Source: Locusta migratoria (lineage: Eukaryota; Arthropoda; Insecta; Orthoptera; Acrididae). Taken from it: DNA of 64,000 bases. The notes under the pieces were generated by a model. That model was not told the origin of the DNA and searched no databases. It saw only the letters and a list, made by a program, of their open reading frames with translations. Location of the stretch: assembly GCA_026315105.1 (NCBI GenBank), contig JAOYRU010000053.1, positions 124,001 through 188,000 of the forward strand, given 5' to 3'. This document shows positions 9,101-17,940 of this stretch, piece by piece. Within the stretch, counting starts at the first letter, position 1. The number at the start of each line of letters is the position of its first letter. A program made the position numbers and the translations under genes.

Positions 9101-9497
9101 ATTAAACCGAATTGGTCTTAGTGATACTCCCAACTGCATCAAGTGTGGCCTTATTGACACGCTAAAGCACAGATTTACCTGTTCTGGCCACCTACTGAAC
9201 TGGAAATGGGTACGCAAGAGATTAGCTTTCCTAACACGAAGTAGTGAAAACAACTTCACTACTGACATACTGCTCTGGCCTGATACTGCATTCTATCCCC
9301 AGACAAAAAACAACACTGTGATGTGGTTACTCGGCCATTACGTGAATTACATCATTAATCACAAAGGTGATGATAATACCATTGACTTTCAAGATTATAT
9401 GGTAACCGCATACTGGCATAGGAAACAAATACCCAACATGAAGAGGGACTTTGGGAATATGTTAAAAATTATATTTGAAGAAACACGACTAGCGTAA
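6174..9497 (+). CDS. ORF2: Retrotransposon ORF2 protein: APE-type endonuclease + reverse transcriptase (copy 1)
   Basis: 1107 aa, the enzyme that nicks the target and copies element RNA at the nick. Residues ~1-225 form an exonuclease-endonuclease-phosphatase domain with the expected N11, E40, Y100, D135/N137 (GGDFN), D190 (SRLDRIY) and D214-H215 (SDH). The reverse transcriptase spans ~430-750: SPGPDG 453-458, motif A with D580 (LDFCKAFDR), GVPQGSP 636-642 and YADD 678-681 with the catalytic DD. A C-terminal knuckle C988-x2-C991-x7-H999-x3-C1003 is typical of non-LTR ORF2 proteins. No RNase H domain is apparent. All catalytic residues are present and the frame is open to a double stop (TAATAG), so the enzyme may be active. 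Motif style fits the L1/Tx1 group; site preference for tRNA-Phe is inferred from the insertion position. Confidence 0.95.
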   Translation: MTQAYTFVSLNINKITSALKLASLREFIYDSGADIVFLQEVRILNLSVTGFRTIANVAPEAGTGTAILLREGIPANDIELLESGRGISCRIYDVTLINLYAPSGSSNKAERSLFFKEEIIYLLRRCPVNVLMGGDFNCVLHAKDQFPHFNYCKELHELVRNLQLKDSWEHKFPTQVKFTFFTSTSSSRLDRIYVSNGISERILSVDVIPAYFSDHCAFSLTINLDKQPAKRFRSPWMLNTSHLTDSDIDDVVTSTWNMCLRSITNYASKAEWWTRVAKRKLRQTLISYGIRRAWDTKKTFDFYYTVLRELYEKSGAAGTNITEIKRVKAKLLSLKRQQMEGLKVKCKPKSVTEDEMTSLYHLMRHVSRRRRTFIDILETDHGDVLTDQRNIVHEIHQHFEKMYSSELTDDVSLDNMIRVFNSEVTQDENAEVLLEFSRDEVFDFILNSPSHKSPGPDGLPKEFYVKFWNVIGGTFTDIVNEILMGGPVPADFKEGRIVLVPKKTGHKTIATLRPITLMNFDYKTIARALNNRLTPILRKVVKPHQTCLSGRSIMSSIAEYRDVVAVAAVTNIKCAMLFLDFCKAFDRVSHRYLMRILQQIGLEARVVSVICNMITSITAPITINGQLTKPIRIDRGVPQGSPLSMSLFVLSLEPLLRRLNEDLSGLTIFGGNLTARAYADDVVVLLRRESDVGTIKNGIDIYCRASGAKLSEGKCKLLDIRGFETVSVSWATMVDNHTTLGIIIDRCPLKMAAQNWRRTINIVQGAIRANKWRSTNLIEKIRILDTYILSKAYYIAQVFPIPKMQARKIMQLQSRYVWENRIFRLNHSITTKSHQVGGLELTDISRKATALYIKRTIVTTNNEPQTVTSKLFRVVRPASLQPPIDIRKLNYKLKHISEFYLETSYLGTNILRKTALQTKLLLAEWRKTDTPNPVELKYNNVTWSIVWKNISLKIHSSEVLSSWYTVINNVVPTNEKLNRIGLSDTPNCIKCGLIDTLKHRFTCSGHLLNWKWVRKRLAFLTRSSENNFTTDILLWPDTAFYPQTKNNTVMWLLGHYVNYIINHKGDDNTIDFQDYMVTAYWHRKQIPNMKRDFGNMLKIIFEETRLA

Positions 9498-9548
9498 TAG
9501 AGAAATCAAAAAGTATAAATGGTTAGTTGAGTTTATACTGTTTAATTT

Positions 9549-9658
9549 CTGTCTGCACTGCTGTGGGGGCGTAACAGCGACTATTATTTTTCGATTTTCT
9601 ACTGTTTTGGCAATTATTTCTTGTTTTACATTCATTGAAATTGCTGCTATATTATGAG

Positions 9659-9700
<42 letters not shown>

Positions 9701-11777
9701 ATTGCTGTAGTCTACGTTGGGCGAGGAGCCGCACAGAGCGGCGGCCGCGAGACGTGGCGCACCGTGGCGTGCAGGGGCAGGGCGCTGCCACCCACTGCAC
9801 TCCTACATACAGTTCAGTTGCGTTCTGCTGTTTTCATTGCTGTCTGCACTGCTGTGGGGGCGTAACAGCGACTATTATTTTTCGATTTTCTACTGTTTTT
9901 GCAATTATTTCTTGTTTTACTTTCATTGAAATTGCTGCTATTTTATGAGGGGAAAAAAAAAACATTGCTGTAGTCTACGTTGGGCGAGGAGCCGCACAGA
10001 GCGGCGGCCGCGAGACGTGGCGCACCGTGGCGTGCAGGGGCAGGGCGCTGCCACCCACTGCACTCCTACATACAGTTCAGTTGCGTTCTGCTGTTTTCAT
10101 TGCTGTCTGCACTGCTGTGGGGGCGTAACAGCGACTATTATTTTTCGATTTTCTACTGTTTTTGCAATTATTTCTTGTTTTACTTTCATTGAAATTGCTG
10201 CTATTTTATGAGGAAAAAAAAAAAAAAAAAAACATTGCTGTAGTCTACGTTGGGCGAGGAGCCGCACAGAGCGGCGGCCGCGAGACGTGGCGCACCGTGG
10301 CGTGCAGGGGCAGGGCGCTGCCACCCACTGCACTCCTACATACAGTTCAGTTGCGTTCTGCTGTTTTCATTGCTGTCTGCACTGCTGTGGGGGCGTAACA
10401 GCGACTATTATTTTTCGATTTTCTACTGTTTTTGCAATTATTTCTTGTTTTACTTTCATTGAAATTGCTGCTATTTTATGAGGAAAAAAAAAAAAAAAAA
10501 AAACATTGCTGTAGTCTACGTTGGGCGAGGAGCCGCACAGAGCGGCGGCCGCGAGACGTGGCGCACCGTGGCGTGCAGGGGCAGGGCGCTGCCACCCACT
10601 GCACTCCTACATACAGTTCAGTTGCGTTCTGCTGTTTTCATTGCTGTCTGCACTGCTGTGGGGGCGTAACAGCGACTATTATTTTTCGATTTTCTACTGT
10701 TTTTGCAATTATTTCTTGTTTTACTTTCATTGAAATTGCTGCTATTTTATGAGGAAAAAAAAAAAAAAAAACATTGCTGTAGTCTACGTTGGGCGAGGAG
10801 CCGCACAGAGCGGCGGCCGCGAGACGTGGCGCACCGTGGCGTGCAGGGGCAGGGCGCTGCCACCCACTGCACTCCTACATACAGTTCAGTTGCGTTCTGC
10901 TGTTTTCATTGCTGTCTGCACTGCTGTGGGGGCGTAACAGCGACTATTATTTTTCGATTTTCTACTGTTTTTGCAATTATTTCTTGTTTTACTTTCATTG
11001 AAATTGCTGCTATTTTATGAGGAAAAAAAAAAAAACATTGCTGTAGTCTACGTTGGGCGAGGAGCCGCACAGAGCGGCAGCCGCGAGACGTGGCGCACCG
11101 TGGCGTGCAGGGGCAGGGCGCTGCCACCCACTGCACTCCTACATACAGTTCAGTTGCGTTCTGCTGTTTTCATTGCTGTCTGCACTGCTGTGGGGGCGTA
11201 ACAGCGACTATTATTTTTCGATTTTCTACTGTTTTTGCAATTATTTCTTGTTTTACTTTCATTGAAATTGCTGCTATTTTATGAGGAAAAAAAAAAAAAA
11301 AAAACATTGCTGTAGTCTACGTTGGGCGAGGAGCCGCACAGAGCGGCGGCCGCGAGACGTGGCGCACCGTGGCGTGCAGGGGCAGGGCGCTGCCACCCAC
11401 TGCACTCCTACATACAGTTCAGTTGCGTTCTGCTGTTTTCATTGCTGTCTGCACTGCTGTGGGGGCGTAACAGCGACTATTATTTTTCGATTTTCTACTG
11501 TTTTTGCAATTATTTCTTGTTTTACTTTCATTGAAATTGCTGCTATTTTATGAGGAAAAAAAAAAAAAAAAAAACATTGCTGTAGTCTACGTTGGGCGAG
11601 GAGCCGCACAGAGCGGCGGCCGCGAGACGTGGCGCACCGTGGCGTGCAGGGGCAGGGCGCTGCCACCCACTGCACTCCTACATACAGTTCAGTTGCGTTC
11701 TGCTGTTTTCATTGCTGTCTGCACTGCTGTGGGGGCGTAACAGCGACTATTATTTTTCGATTTTCTACTGTTTTTGC
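9549..11777 (+). repeat. Tandem ~250-bp units with internal poly(A) tracts in 3' region of copy 1
   Basis: A partial unit (9549-9658) is followed by eight units starting at 9699, 9963, 10233, 10504, 10772, 11036, 11305 and 11575. Each unit has a GC-rich first half (attgctgtagtctacg ... gcgctgccaccc) and an AT-rich second half ending ttttatgagg. Between units lie A tracts of 40, 10, 19, 20, 17, 13, 18 and 19. The last unit is shorter (203 bp) and ends at tttttgc followed by the terminal A17. The first partial unit has private changes (tttggcaat, tacattc, tatattatgag). Short reading frames here are by-products of the repeat. Confidence 0.93.
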
Positions 11778-11791
11778 AAAAAAAAAAAAAA

Positions 11792-11798
11792 AAATAGC
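11792..11798 (+). repeat. Target-site duplication, 3' side of retrotransposon copy 1
   Basis: aaatagc directly after the poly(A) tail, continuing into the remaining tRNA-Phe sequence. Confidence 0.7.
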
Positions 11799-11860
11799 TC
11801 AGTTGGGAGAGCGTTAGACTGAAGATCTAAAGGTCACTGGTTCGATCCCGGGTTTCGGCA
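11795..11860 (+). pseudogene. tRNA-Phe 3' fragment, unit 6 (after retrotransposon)
   Basis: Nucleotides 8-73 of tRNA-Phe, carrying A49 and the normal tttcggc acceptor 3' strand. Box A (tagctcagttgg) and box B are both complete. Upstream, gccgaaa is replaced by poly(A), so the acceptor stem can pair only through its three A-T positions. Confidence 0.9.
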
Positions 11861-12077
11861 TACGTTTCTTTTTAAGCCATCGACAGTGGCATTACCCTGC
11901 GACCGCGTTACCGTCCCTACAACTGAGAACAAACTTGACACCCTCCTGTAGCTGTTTCTGCGTGTCTAGTTGTACACCAAACAAGCCAGCAAGCGAAACA
12001 CAGTACTTATTCACAAGCCGCATCTTGGCCTCACCTCGTGAACACTAGGCAAGTTTTATCGAAAGCTTTGCTCCACC

Positions 12078-12159
12078 GCAGTCGTGGCCGAGTGGTTAAG
12101 GCGTCTGACTTGAAATCAGATTCCCTCTGGGAGCGTAGGTTCGAGTCCTGCCGACTGCG
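12078..12159 (+). tRNA. tRNA-Ser-TGA: tRNA-Ser(TGA), unit 6
   Basis: Type-B spacer with a private gaccgcg variant upstream; 82-nt consensus. Confidence 0.96.
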
Positions 12160-12638
12160 AAAATTTTCTCTTCCTCCATTGACAGACATGTAGTGGCAAC
12201 TTTGGTGGTGCTTTTCCGCTAAACTGGCGGCTCACAAGTAAACCGCTGTCTTTTCTGGCTCCATGATGCTGCGCTCCAGTTCTGTCCAGAAGGCAATGCA
12301 GCTCATCTGCGCCGTCGTCCGCCAGATGTCCCTGAAAACGCCACTACACTGAACACTAACGTTTTGTTTATTTTAGCGTGCAGTCGATAACAGCCCAGTG
12401 TTTAATTTGCATGTGTCTAATTCGATTGCATTATCATGGGTATCTGCTGGATTCAGCCACTTACGCAGTCAACACTCTATTCTCTCTTGTGCATCGTTCT
12501 CTGCAAGCCATTTGCCCTGTGCAGTGATAAAAGAGGCTTTTTCCTAGCGTCAGCGTGGCGTCAGATGAAGTCATCGAAGTCAATAACAAACGACTCTGCA
12601 CGCATGGAAGCAGTGGAAAAGCAAGCACAACGACGTCA

Positions 12639-12711
12639 GCCGAAATAGCTCAGTTGGGAGAGCGTTAGACTGAAGATCTAAAGGTCCCTGGTTCGATCCC
12701 GGGTTTCGGCA
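12639..12711 (+). tRNA. tRNA-Phe-GAA: tRNA-Phe(GAA), unit 7, type B (canonical)
   Basis: Canonical 73-nt form, first in the window with every stem paired and an intact T loop: gccgaaa/tttcggc, gctc/gagc, ttaga/tctaa, cctgg/ccggg, discriminator A. Anticodon GAA at 12672-12674. Expected to be functional. Confidence 0.96.
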
Positions 12712-12928
12712 TACGTTTCTTTTTAAGCCATCGACAGTGGCATTACCCTGCGACCGTGTTACCGTCCCTACAACTGAGAACAAACTTGACACCCTCCTGT
12801 AGCTGTTTCTGCGTGTCTAGTTGTACACCAAACAAGCCAGCAAGCGAAACACAGTACTTATTCACAAGCCGCATCTTGGCCTCACCTCGTGAACACTAGG
12901 CAAGTTTTATCGAAAGCTTTGCTCCACC

Positions 12929-13010
12929 GCAGTCGTGGCCGAGTGGTTAAGGCGTCTGACTTGAAATCAGATTCCCTCTGGGAGCGTAGGTTCGAGTCCT
13001 GCCGACTGCG
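12929..13010 (+). tRNA. tRNA-Ser-TGA: tRNA-Ser(TGA), unit 7
   Basis: Type-B spacer; 82-nt consensus. Confidence 0.96.
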
Positions 13011-13489
13011 AAAATTTTCTCTTCCTCCATTGACAGACATGTAGTGGCAACTTTGGTGGTGCTTTTCCGCTAAACTGGCGGCTCACAAGTAAACCGCTGT
13101 CTTTTCTGGCTCCATGATGCTGCGCTCCAGTTCTGTCCAGAAGGCAATGCAGCTCATCTGCGCCGTCGTCCGCCAGATGTCCCTGAAAACGCCACTACAC
13201 TGAACACTAACGTTTTGTTTATTTTAGCGTGCAGTCGATAACAGCCCAGTGTTTAATTTGCATGTGTCTAATTCGATTGCATTATCATGGGTATCTGCTG
13301 GATTCAGCCACTTACGCAGTCAACACTCTATTCTCTCTTGTGCATCGTTCTCTGCAAGCCATTTGCCCTGTGCAGTGATAAAAGAGGCTTTTTCCTAGCG
13401 TCAGCGTGGCGTCAGATGAAGTCATCGAAGTCAATAACAAACGACTCTGCACGCATGGAAGCAGTGGAAAATCAAGCACAACGACGTCA

Positions 13490-13563
13490 GCCGAAATAGC
13501 TCAGTTGGGAGAGCGTTAGACTGAAGATCTAAAGGTCACTGGTTCGATCCCGGGGATTCGGCA
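13490..13563 (+). tRNA. tRNA-Phe-GAA: tRNA-Phe(GAA), unit 8, type A
   Basis: 74-nt aberrant form. The spacer after it has the private gtctctac variant shared with unit 15. Confidence 0.8.
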
Positions 13564-13776
13564 TACGTTTCTTTTTAAGCCATCGACAGTGGCATTACCC
13601 TGCGACCGTGTTACCGTCTCTACAACTGAGAAAAAACTTGACACCCTCCTGTAGCTGTTTCTGCGTGTCTAGTTCTACACTAGACAAGCAAGCGAAACAC
13701 AGTACTTATTCACAAGCTGCATCTTGGCCTCACCTTATGAACACTAGGCAAGTTTTATAGAAAACTTTGCTCCACC

Positions 13777-13858
13777 GCAGTCGTGGCCGAGTGGTTAAGG
13801 CGTCTGACTTGAAATCAGATTCCCTCTGGGAGCGTAGGTTCGAGTCCTGCCGACTGCG
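13777..13858 (+). tRNA. tRNA-Ser-TGA: tRNA-Ser(TGA), unit 8
   Basis: Type-A spacer; 82-nt consensus, followed by the ggcacctt variant shared with unit 15. Confidence 0.96.
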
Positions 13859-14337
13859 AAAATTTTCTCTTCCTCCATTGACAGACATGTAGTGGCACCT
13901 TTGGTGGTGCTTTTCCGCTAAACTGGCGGCTCACAAGTAAACCGCTGTCTTTTCTGGCTCCATGATGCTGCGCTCCAGTTCTGTCCAGAAGGCAATGCAG
14001 CTCATCTGCGCCGTCGTCCGCCAGATGTCCCTGAAAACGCCACTACACTGAACACTAACGTTTTGTTTATTTTAGCGTGCAGTCGATAACAGCCCAGTGT
14101 TTAATTTGCATGTGTCTAATTCGATTGCATTATCATGGGTATCTGCTGGATTCAGCCACTTACGCAGTCAACACTCTATTCTCTCTTGTGCATCGTTCTC
14201 TGCAAGCCATTTGCCCTGTGCAGTGATAAAAGAGGCTTTTTCCTAGCGTCAGCGTGGCGTCAGATGAAGTCATCGAAGTCAATAACAAACGACTCTGCAC
14301 GCATGGAAGCAGTGGAAAAGCAAGCACAACGACGTCA

Positions 14338-14410
14338 GCCGAAATAGCTCAGTTGGGAGAGCGTTAGACTGAAGATCTAAAGGTCCCTGGTTCGATCCCG
14401 GGTTTCGGCA
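14338..14410 (+). tRNA. tRNA-Phe-GAA: tRNA-Phe(GAA), unit 9, type B
   Basis: Canonical 73-nt form. Confidence 0.96.
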
Positions 14411-14627
14411 TACGTTTCTTTTTAAGCCATCGACAGTGGCATTACCCTGCGACCGTGTTACCGTCCCTACAACTGAGAACAAACTTGACACCCTCCTGTA
14501 GCTGTTTCTGCGTGTCTAGTTGTACACCAAACAAGCCAGCAAGCGAAACACAGTACTTATTCACAAGCCGCATCTTGGCCTCACCTCGTGAACACTAGGC
14601 AAGTTTTATCGAAAGCTTTGCTCCACC

Positions 14628-14709
14628 GCAGTCGTGGCCGAGTGGTTAAGGCGTCTGACTTGAAATCAGATTCCCTCTGGGAGCGTAGGTTCGAGTCCTG
14701 CCGACTGCG
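14628..14709 (+). tRNA. tRNA-Ser-TGA: tRNA-Ser(TGA), unit 9
   Basis: Type-B spacer; 82-nt consensus. Confidence 0.96.
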
Positions 14710-15188
14710 AAAATTTTCTCTTCCTCCATTGACAGACATGTAGTGGCAACTTTGGTGGTGCTTTTCCGCTAAACTGGCGGCTCACAAGTAAACCGCTGTC
14801 TTTTCTGGCTCCATGATGCTGCGCTCCAGTTCTGTCCAGAAGGCAATGCAGCTCATCTGCGCCGTCGTCCGCCAGATGTCCCTGAAAACGCCACTACACT
14901 GAACACTAACGTTTTGTTTATTTTAGCGTGCAGTCGATAACAGCCCAGTGTTTAATTTGCATGTGTCTAATTCGATTGCATTATCATGGGTATCTGCTGG
15001 ATTCAGCCACTTACGCAGTCAACACTCTATTCTCTCTTGTGCATCGTTCTCTGCAAGCCATTTGCCCTGTGCAGTGATAAAAGAGGCTTTTTCCTAGCGT
15101 CAGCGTGGCGTCAGATGAAGTCATCGAAGTCAATAACAAACGACTCTGCACGCATGGAAGCAGTGGAAAAGCAAGCACAACGACGTCA

Positions 15189-15261
15189 GCCGAAATAGCT
15201 CAGTTGGGAGAGCGTTAGACTGAAGATCTAAAGGTCCCTGGTTCGATCCCGGGTTTCGGCA
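15189..15261 (+). tRNA. tRNA-Phe-GAA: tRNA-Phe(GAA), unit 10, type B
   Basis: Canonical 73-nt form. Confidence 0.96.
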
Positions 15262-15478
15262 TACGTTTCTTTTTAAGCCATCGACAGTGGCATTACCCTG
15301 CGACCGTGTTACCGTCCCTACAACTGAGAACAAACTTGACACCCTCCTGTAGCTGTTTCTGCGTGTCTAGTTGTACACCAAACAAGCCAGCAAGCGAAAC
15401 ACAGTACTTATTCACAAGCCGCATCTTGGCCTCACCTCGTGAACACTAGGCAAGTTTTATCGAAAGCTTTGCTCCACC

Positions 15479-15560
15479 GCAGTCGTGGCCGAGTGGTTAA
15501 GGCGTCTGACTTGAAATCAGATTCCCTCTGGGAGCGTAGGTTCGAGTCCTGCCGACTGCG
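15479..15560 (+). tRNA. tRNA-Ser-TGA: tRNA-Ser(TGA), unit 10
   Basis: Type-B spacer; 82-nt consensus. Confidence 0.96.
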
Positions 15561-16039
15561 AAAATTTTCTCTTCCTCCATTGACAGACATGTAGTGGCAA
15601 CTTTGGTGGTGCTTTTCCGCTAAACTGGCGGCTCACAAGTAAACCGCTGTCTTTTCTGGCTCCATGATGCTGCGCTCCAGTTCTGTCCAGAAGGCAATGC
15701 AGCTCATCTGCGCCGTCGTCCGCCAGATGTCCCTGAAAACGCCACTACACTGAACACTAACGTTTTGTTTATTTTAGCGTGCAGTCGATAACAGCCCAGT
15801 GTTTAATTTGCATGTGTCTAATTCGATTGCATTATCATGGGTATCTGCTGGATTCAGCCACTTACGCAGTCAACACTCTATTCTCTCTTGTGCATCGTTC
15901 TCTGCAAGCCATTTGCCCTGTGCAGTGATAAAAGAGGCTTTTTCCTAGCGTCAGCGTGGCGTCAGATGAAGTCATCGAAGTCAATAACAAACGACTCTGC
16001 ACGCATGGAAGCAGTGGAAAAGCAAGCACAACGACGTCA

Positions 16040-16112
16040 GCCGAAATAGCTCAGTTGGGAGAGCGTTAGACTGAAGATCTAAAGGTCCCTGGTTCGATCC
16101 CGGGTTTCGGCA
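16040..16112 (+). tRNA. tRNA-Phe-GAA: tRNA-Phe(GAA), unit 11, type B*
   Basis: Canonical 73-nt form; first unit with the B* spacer (acatattc, cgcacctt). Confidence 0.96.
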
Positions 16113-16329
16113 TACGTTTCTTTTTAAGCCATCGACAGTGGCATTACCCTGCGACCGTGTTACCGTCCCTACAACTGAGAACAAACTTGACACCCTCCTG
16201 TAGCTGTTTCTGCGTGTCTAGTTGTACACCAAACAAGCCAGCAAGCGAAACACAGTACATATTCACAAGCCGCACCTTGGCCTCACCTCGTGAACACTAG
16301 GCAAGTTTTATCGAAAGCTTTGCTCCACC

Positions 16330-16411
16330 GCAGTCGTGGCCGAGTGGTTAAGGCGTCTGACTTGAAATCAGATTCCCTCTGGGAGCGTAGGTTCGAGTCC
16401 TGCCGACTGCG
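16330..16411 (+). tRNA. tRNA-Ser-TGA: tRNA-Ser(TGA), unit 11
   Basis: B* spacer; 82-nt consensus. Confidence 0.96.
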
Positions 16412-16890
16412 AAAATTTTCTCTTCCTCCATTGACAGACATGTAGTGGCAACTTTGGTGGTGCTTTTCCGCTAAACTGGCGGCTCACAAGTAAACCGCTG
16501 TCTTTTCTGGCTCCATGATGCTGCGCTCCAGTTCTGTCCAGAAGGCAATGCAGCTCATCTGCGCCGTCGTCCGCCAGATGTCCCTGAAAACGCCACTACA
16601 CTGAACACTAACGTTTTGTTTATTTTAGCGTGCAGTCGATAACAGCCCAGTGTTTAATTTGCATGTGTCTAATTCGATTGCATTATCATGGGTATCTGCT
16701 GGATTCAGCCACTTACGCAGTCAACACTCTATTCTCTCTTGTGCATCGTTCTCTGCAAGCCATTTGCCCTGTGCAGTGATAAAAGAGGCTTTTTCCTAGC
16801 GTCAGCGTGGCGTCAGATGAAGTCATCGAAGTCAATAACAAACGACTCTGCAAGCATGGAAGCAGTGGAAAATCAAGCACAACGACGTCA

Positions 16891-16963
16891 GCCGAAATAG
16901 CTCAGTTGGGAGAGCGTTAGACTGAAGATCTAAAGGTCACTGGTTCGATCCCGGGTTTCGGCA
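16891..16963 (+). tRNA. tRNA-Phe-GAA: tRNA-Phe(GAA), unit 12, A49 form
   Basis: 73 nt with the normal tttcggc acceptor strand but A49 opposite G65, so one T-stem pair is lost. Followed by a type-A spacer (unit 847 bp). The leader has a unique caagcatgg variant. Confidence 0.88.
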
Positions 16964-17176
16964 TACGTTTCTTTTTAAGCCATCGACAGTGGCATTACCC
17001 TGCGACCGTGTTACCGTCCCTACAACTGAGAAAAAACTTGACACCCTCCTGTAGCTGTTTCTGCGTGTCTAGTTCTACACTAGACAAGCAAGCGAAACAC
17101 AGTACTTATTCACAAGCTGCATCTTGGCCTCACCTTATGAACACTAGGCAAGTTTTATAGAAAACTTTGCTCCACC

Positions 17177-17258
17177 GCAGTCGTGGCCGAGTGGTTAAGG
17201 CGTCTGACTTGAAATCAGATTCCCTCTGGGAGCGTAGGTTCGAGTCCTGCCGACTGCG
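17177..17258 (+). tRNA. tRNA-Ser-TGA: tRNA-Ser(TGA), unit 12
   Basis: Type-A spacer; 82-nt consensus. Confidence 0.96.
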
Positions 17259-17737
17259 AAAATTTTCTCTTCCTCCATTGACAGACATGTAGTGGCAACT
17301 TTGGTGGTGCTTTTCCGCTAAACTGGCGGCTCACAAGTAAACCGCTGTCTTTTCTGGCTCCATGATGCTGCGCTCCAGTTCTGTCCAGAAGGCAATGCAG
17401 CTCATCTGCGCCGTCGTCCGCCAGATGTCCCTGAAAACGCCACTACACTGAACACTAACGTTTTGTTTATTTTAGCGTGCAGTCGATAACAGCCCAGTGT
17501 TTAATTTGCATGTGTCTAATTCGATTGCATTATCATGGGTATCTGCTGGATTCAGCCACTTACGCAGTCAACACTCTATTCTCTCTTGTGCATCGTTCTC
17601 TGCAAGCCATTTGCCCTGTGCAGTGATAAAAGAGGCTTTTTCCTAGCGTCAGCGTGGCGTCAGATGAAGTCATCGAAGTCAATAACAAACGACTCTGCAC
17701 GCATGGAAGCAGTGGAAAAGCAAGCACAACGACGTCA

Positions 17738-17748
17738 GCCGAAATAGC
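17738..17748 (+). pseudogene. tRNA-Phe 5' fragment, unit 13 (split by retrotransposon)
   Basis: First 11 nt of tRNA-Phe; broken at the same base as unit 6. Confidence 0.9.
17742..17748 (+). repeat. Target-site duplication, 5' side of retrotransposon copy 2
   Basis: aaatagc at nucleotides 5-11 of tRNA-Phe, identical to copy 1. Confidence 0.7.
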
Positions 17749-17940
17749 AGTTGCGCTTGAGACGCCGTGCTGATCGGACGCTTGTTTACTTCCGTTCCGC
17801 AGTAGCGCCAGGAAGCCGCGAGCAGTGTTTGTATACGTGTGCTGTGTCGTACTGTCGTGTTGTTGCGTTCTTGTCTCTGTGTTTTTCTTTATTTTGTGTG
17901 TCGTTGTTTAGCGGCTGCGGCCGCTTTCTTTTCCGTAACA
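17749..17940 (+). promoter_or_regulatory. 5' UTR of retrotransposon copy 2
   Basis: Same 192 bp as in copy 1, with no difference seen. Confidence 0.45.

Larger units (their letters stand above)
4491..11794 (+). mobile_element. Non-LTR retrotransposon, L1/Tx1-like, inserted in tRNA-Phe of unit 6 (copy 1)
   Basis: A 7.3-kb element in the same orientation as the tRNA gene. Order: 5' UTR of about 190 bp, ORF1 (4683-6125), 48-nt gap, ORF2 (6174-9497), and a 3' region (9498-11777) of tandem units ending in A17. There are no LTRs. It is flanked by aaatagc (4484-4490 and 11792-11798), a target duplication whose As merge with the tail. A bottom-strand nick after ...gctattt would expose a T-ended primer for a poly(A) RNA, as in target-primed reverse transcription. 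The L1/Tx1 placement rests on RT motif style (SPGPDGLPKEFY, RPITLMNFDYK, YADD), the endonuclease and the ORF1 zinc knuckle; a phylogeny was not run. The 5' boundary is ambiguous by a few bases, because the element's agttg resembles the target's cagttg. Confidence 0.92.
3706..16850 (+). repeat. 13.26-kb higher-order duplication, first copy (approximate limits)
   Basis: Contains the right part of unit 5, unit 6 with the retrotransposon, units 7-11 and the start of unit 12. It matches the block beginning near 16964 at an offset of 13258 bp up to the retrotransposon 3' region and 13255 bp after it. The 3-bp change is accounted for by poly(A) length differences. Shared private variants downstream of the element support one duplication event. 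Limits were estimated by eye from where diagnostic bases stop agreeing. Confidence 0.75.
11795..17748 (+). repeat. tRNA-Phe/tRNA-Ser tandem array, middle block (rest of unit 6 to start of unit 13)
   Basis: The array resumes exactly at the tRNA-Phe sequence after the first retrotransposon. Order: rest of unit 6 (B spacer), 7 B, 8 A, 9 B, 10 B, 11 B*, 12 (A spacer with a 73-nt tRNA-Phe, 847 bp), start of 13. Private markers such as gaccgcg near 11900, gtctctac near 13617 and ggcacctt near 13896 recur at 25160, 26872 and 27151. They show that this block was copied together with the element. Confidence 0.97.

Noticed and set aside
9699..9962. 3' tandem unit as a tRNA-derived SINE or a Pol III gene
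   Set aside because: No convincing box A and box B pair or cloverleaf was found in the GC-rich half. It is explained as part of the element tail.
9635..11822. Many short open frames in the 3' tandem units (polylysine or polyphenylalanine runs, MGEEPHRAAA...)
   Set aside because: They arise from A tracts and GC-rich repeat sequence, and frames shift with A-tract length.
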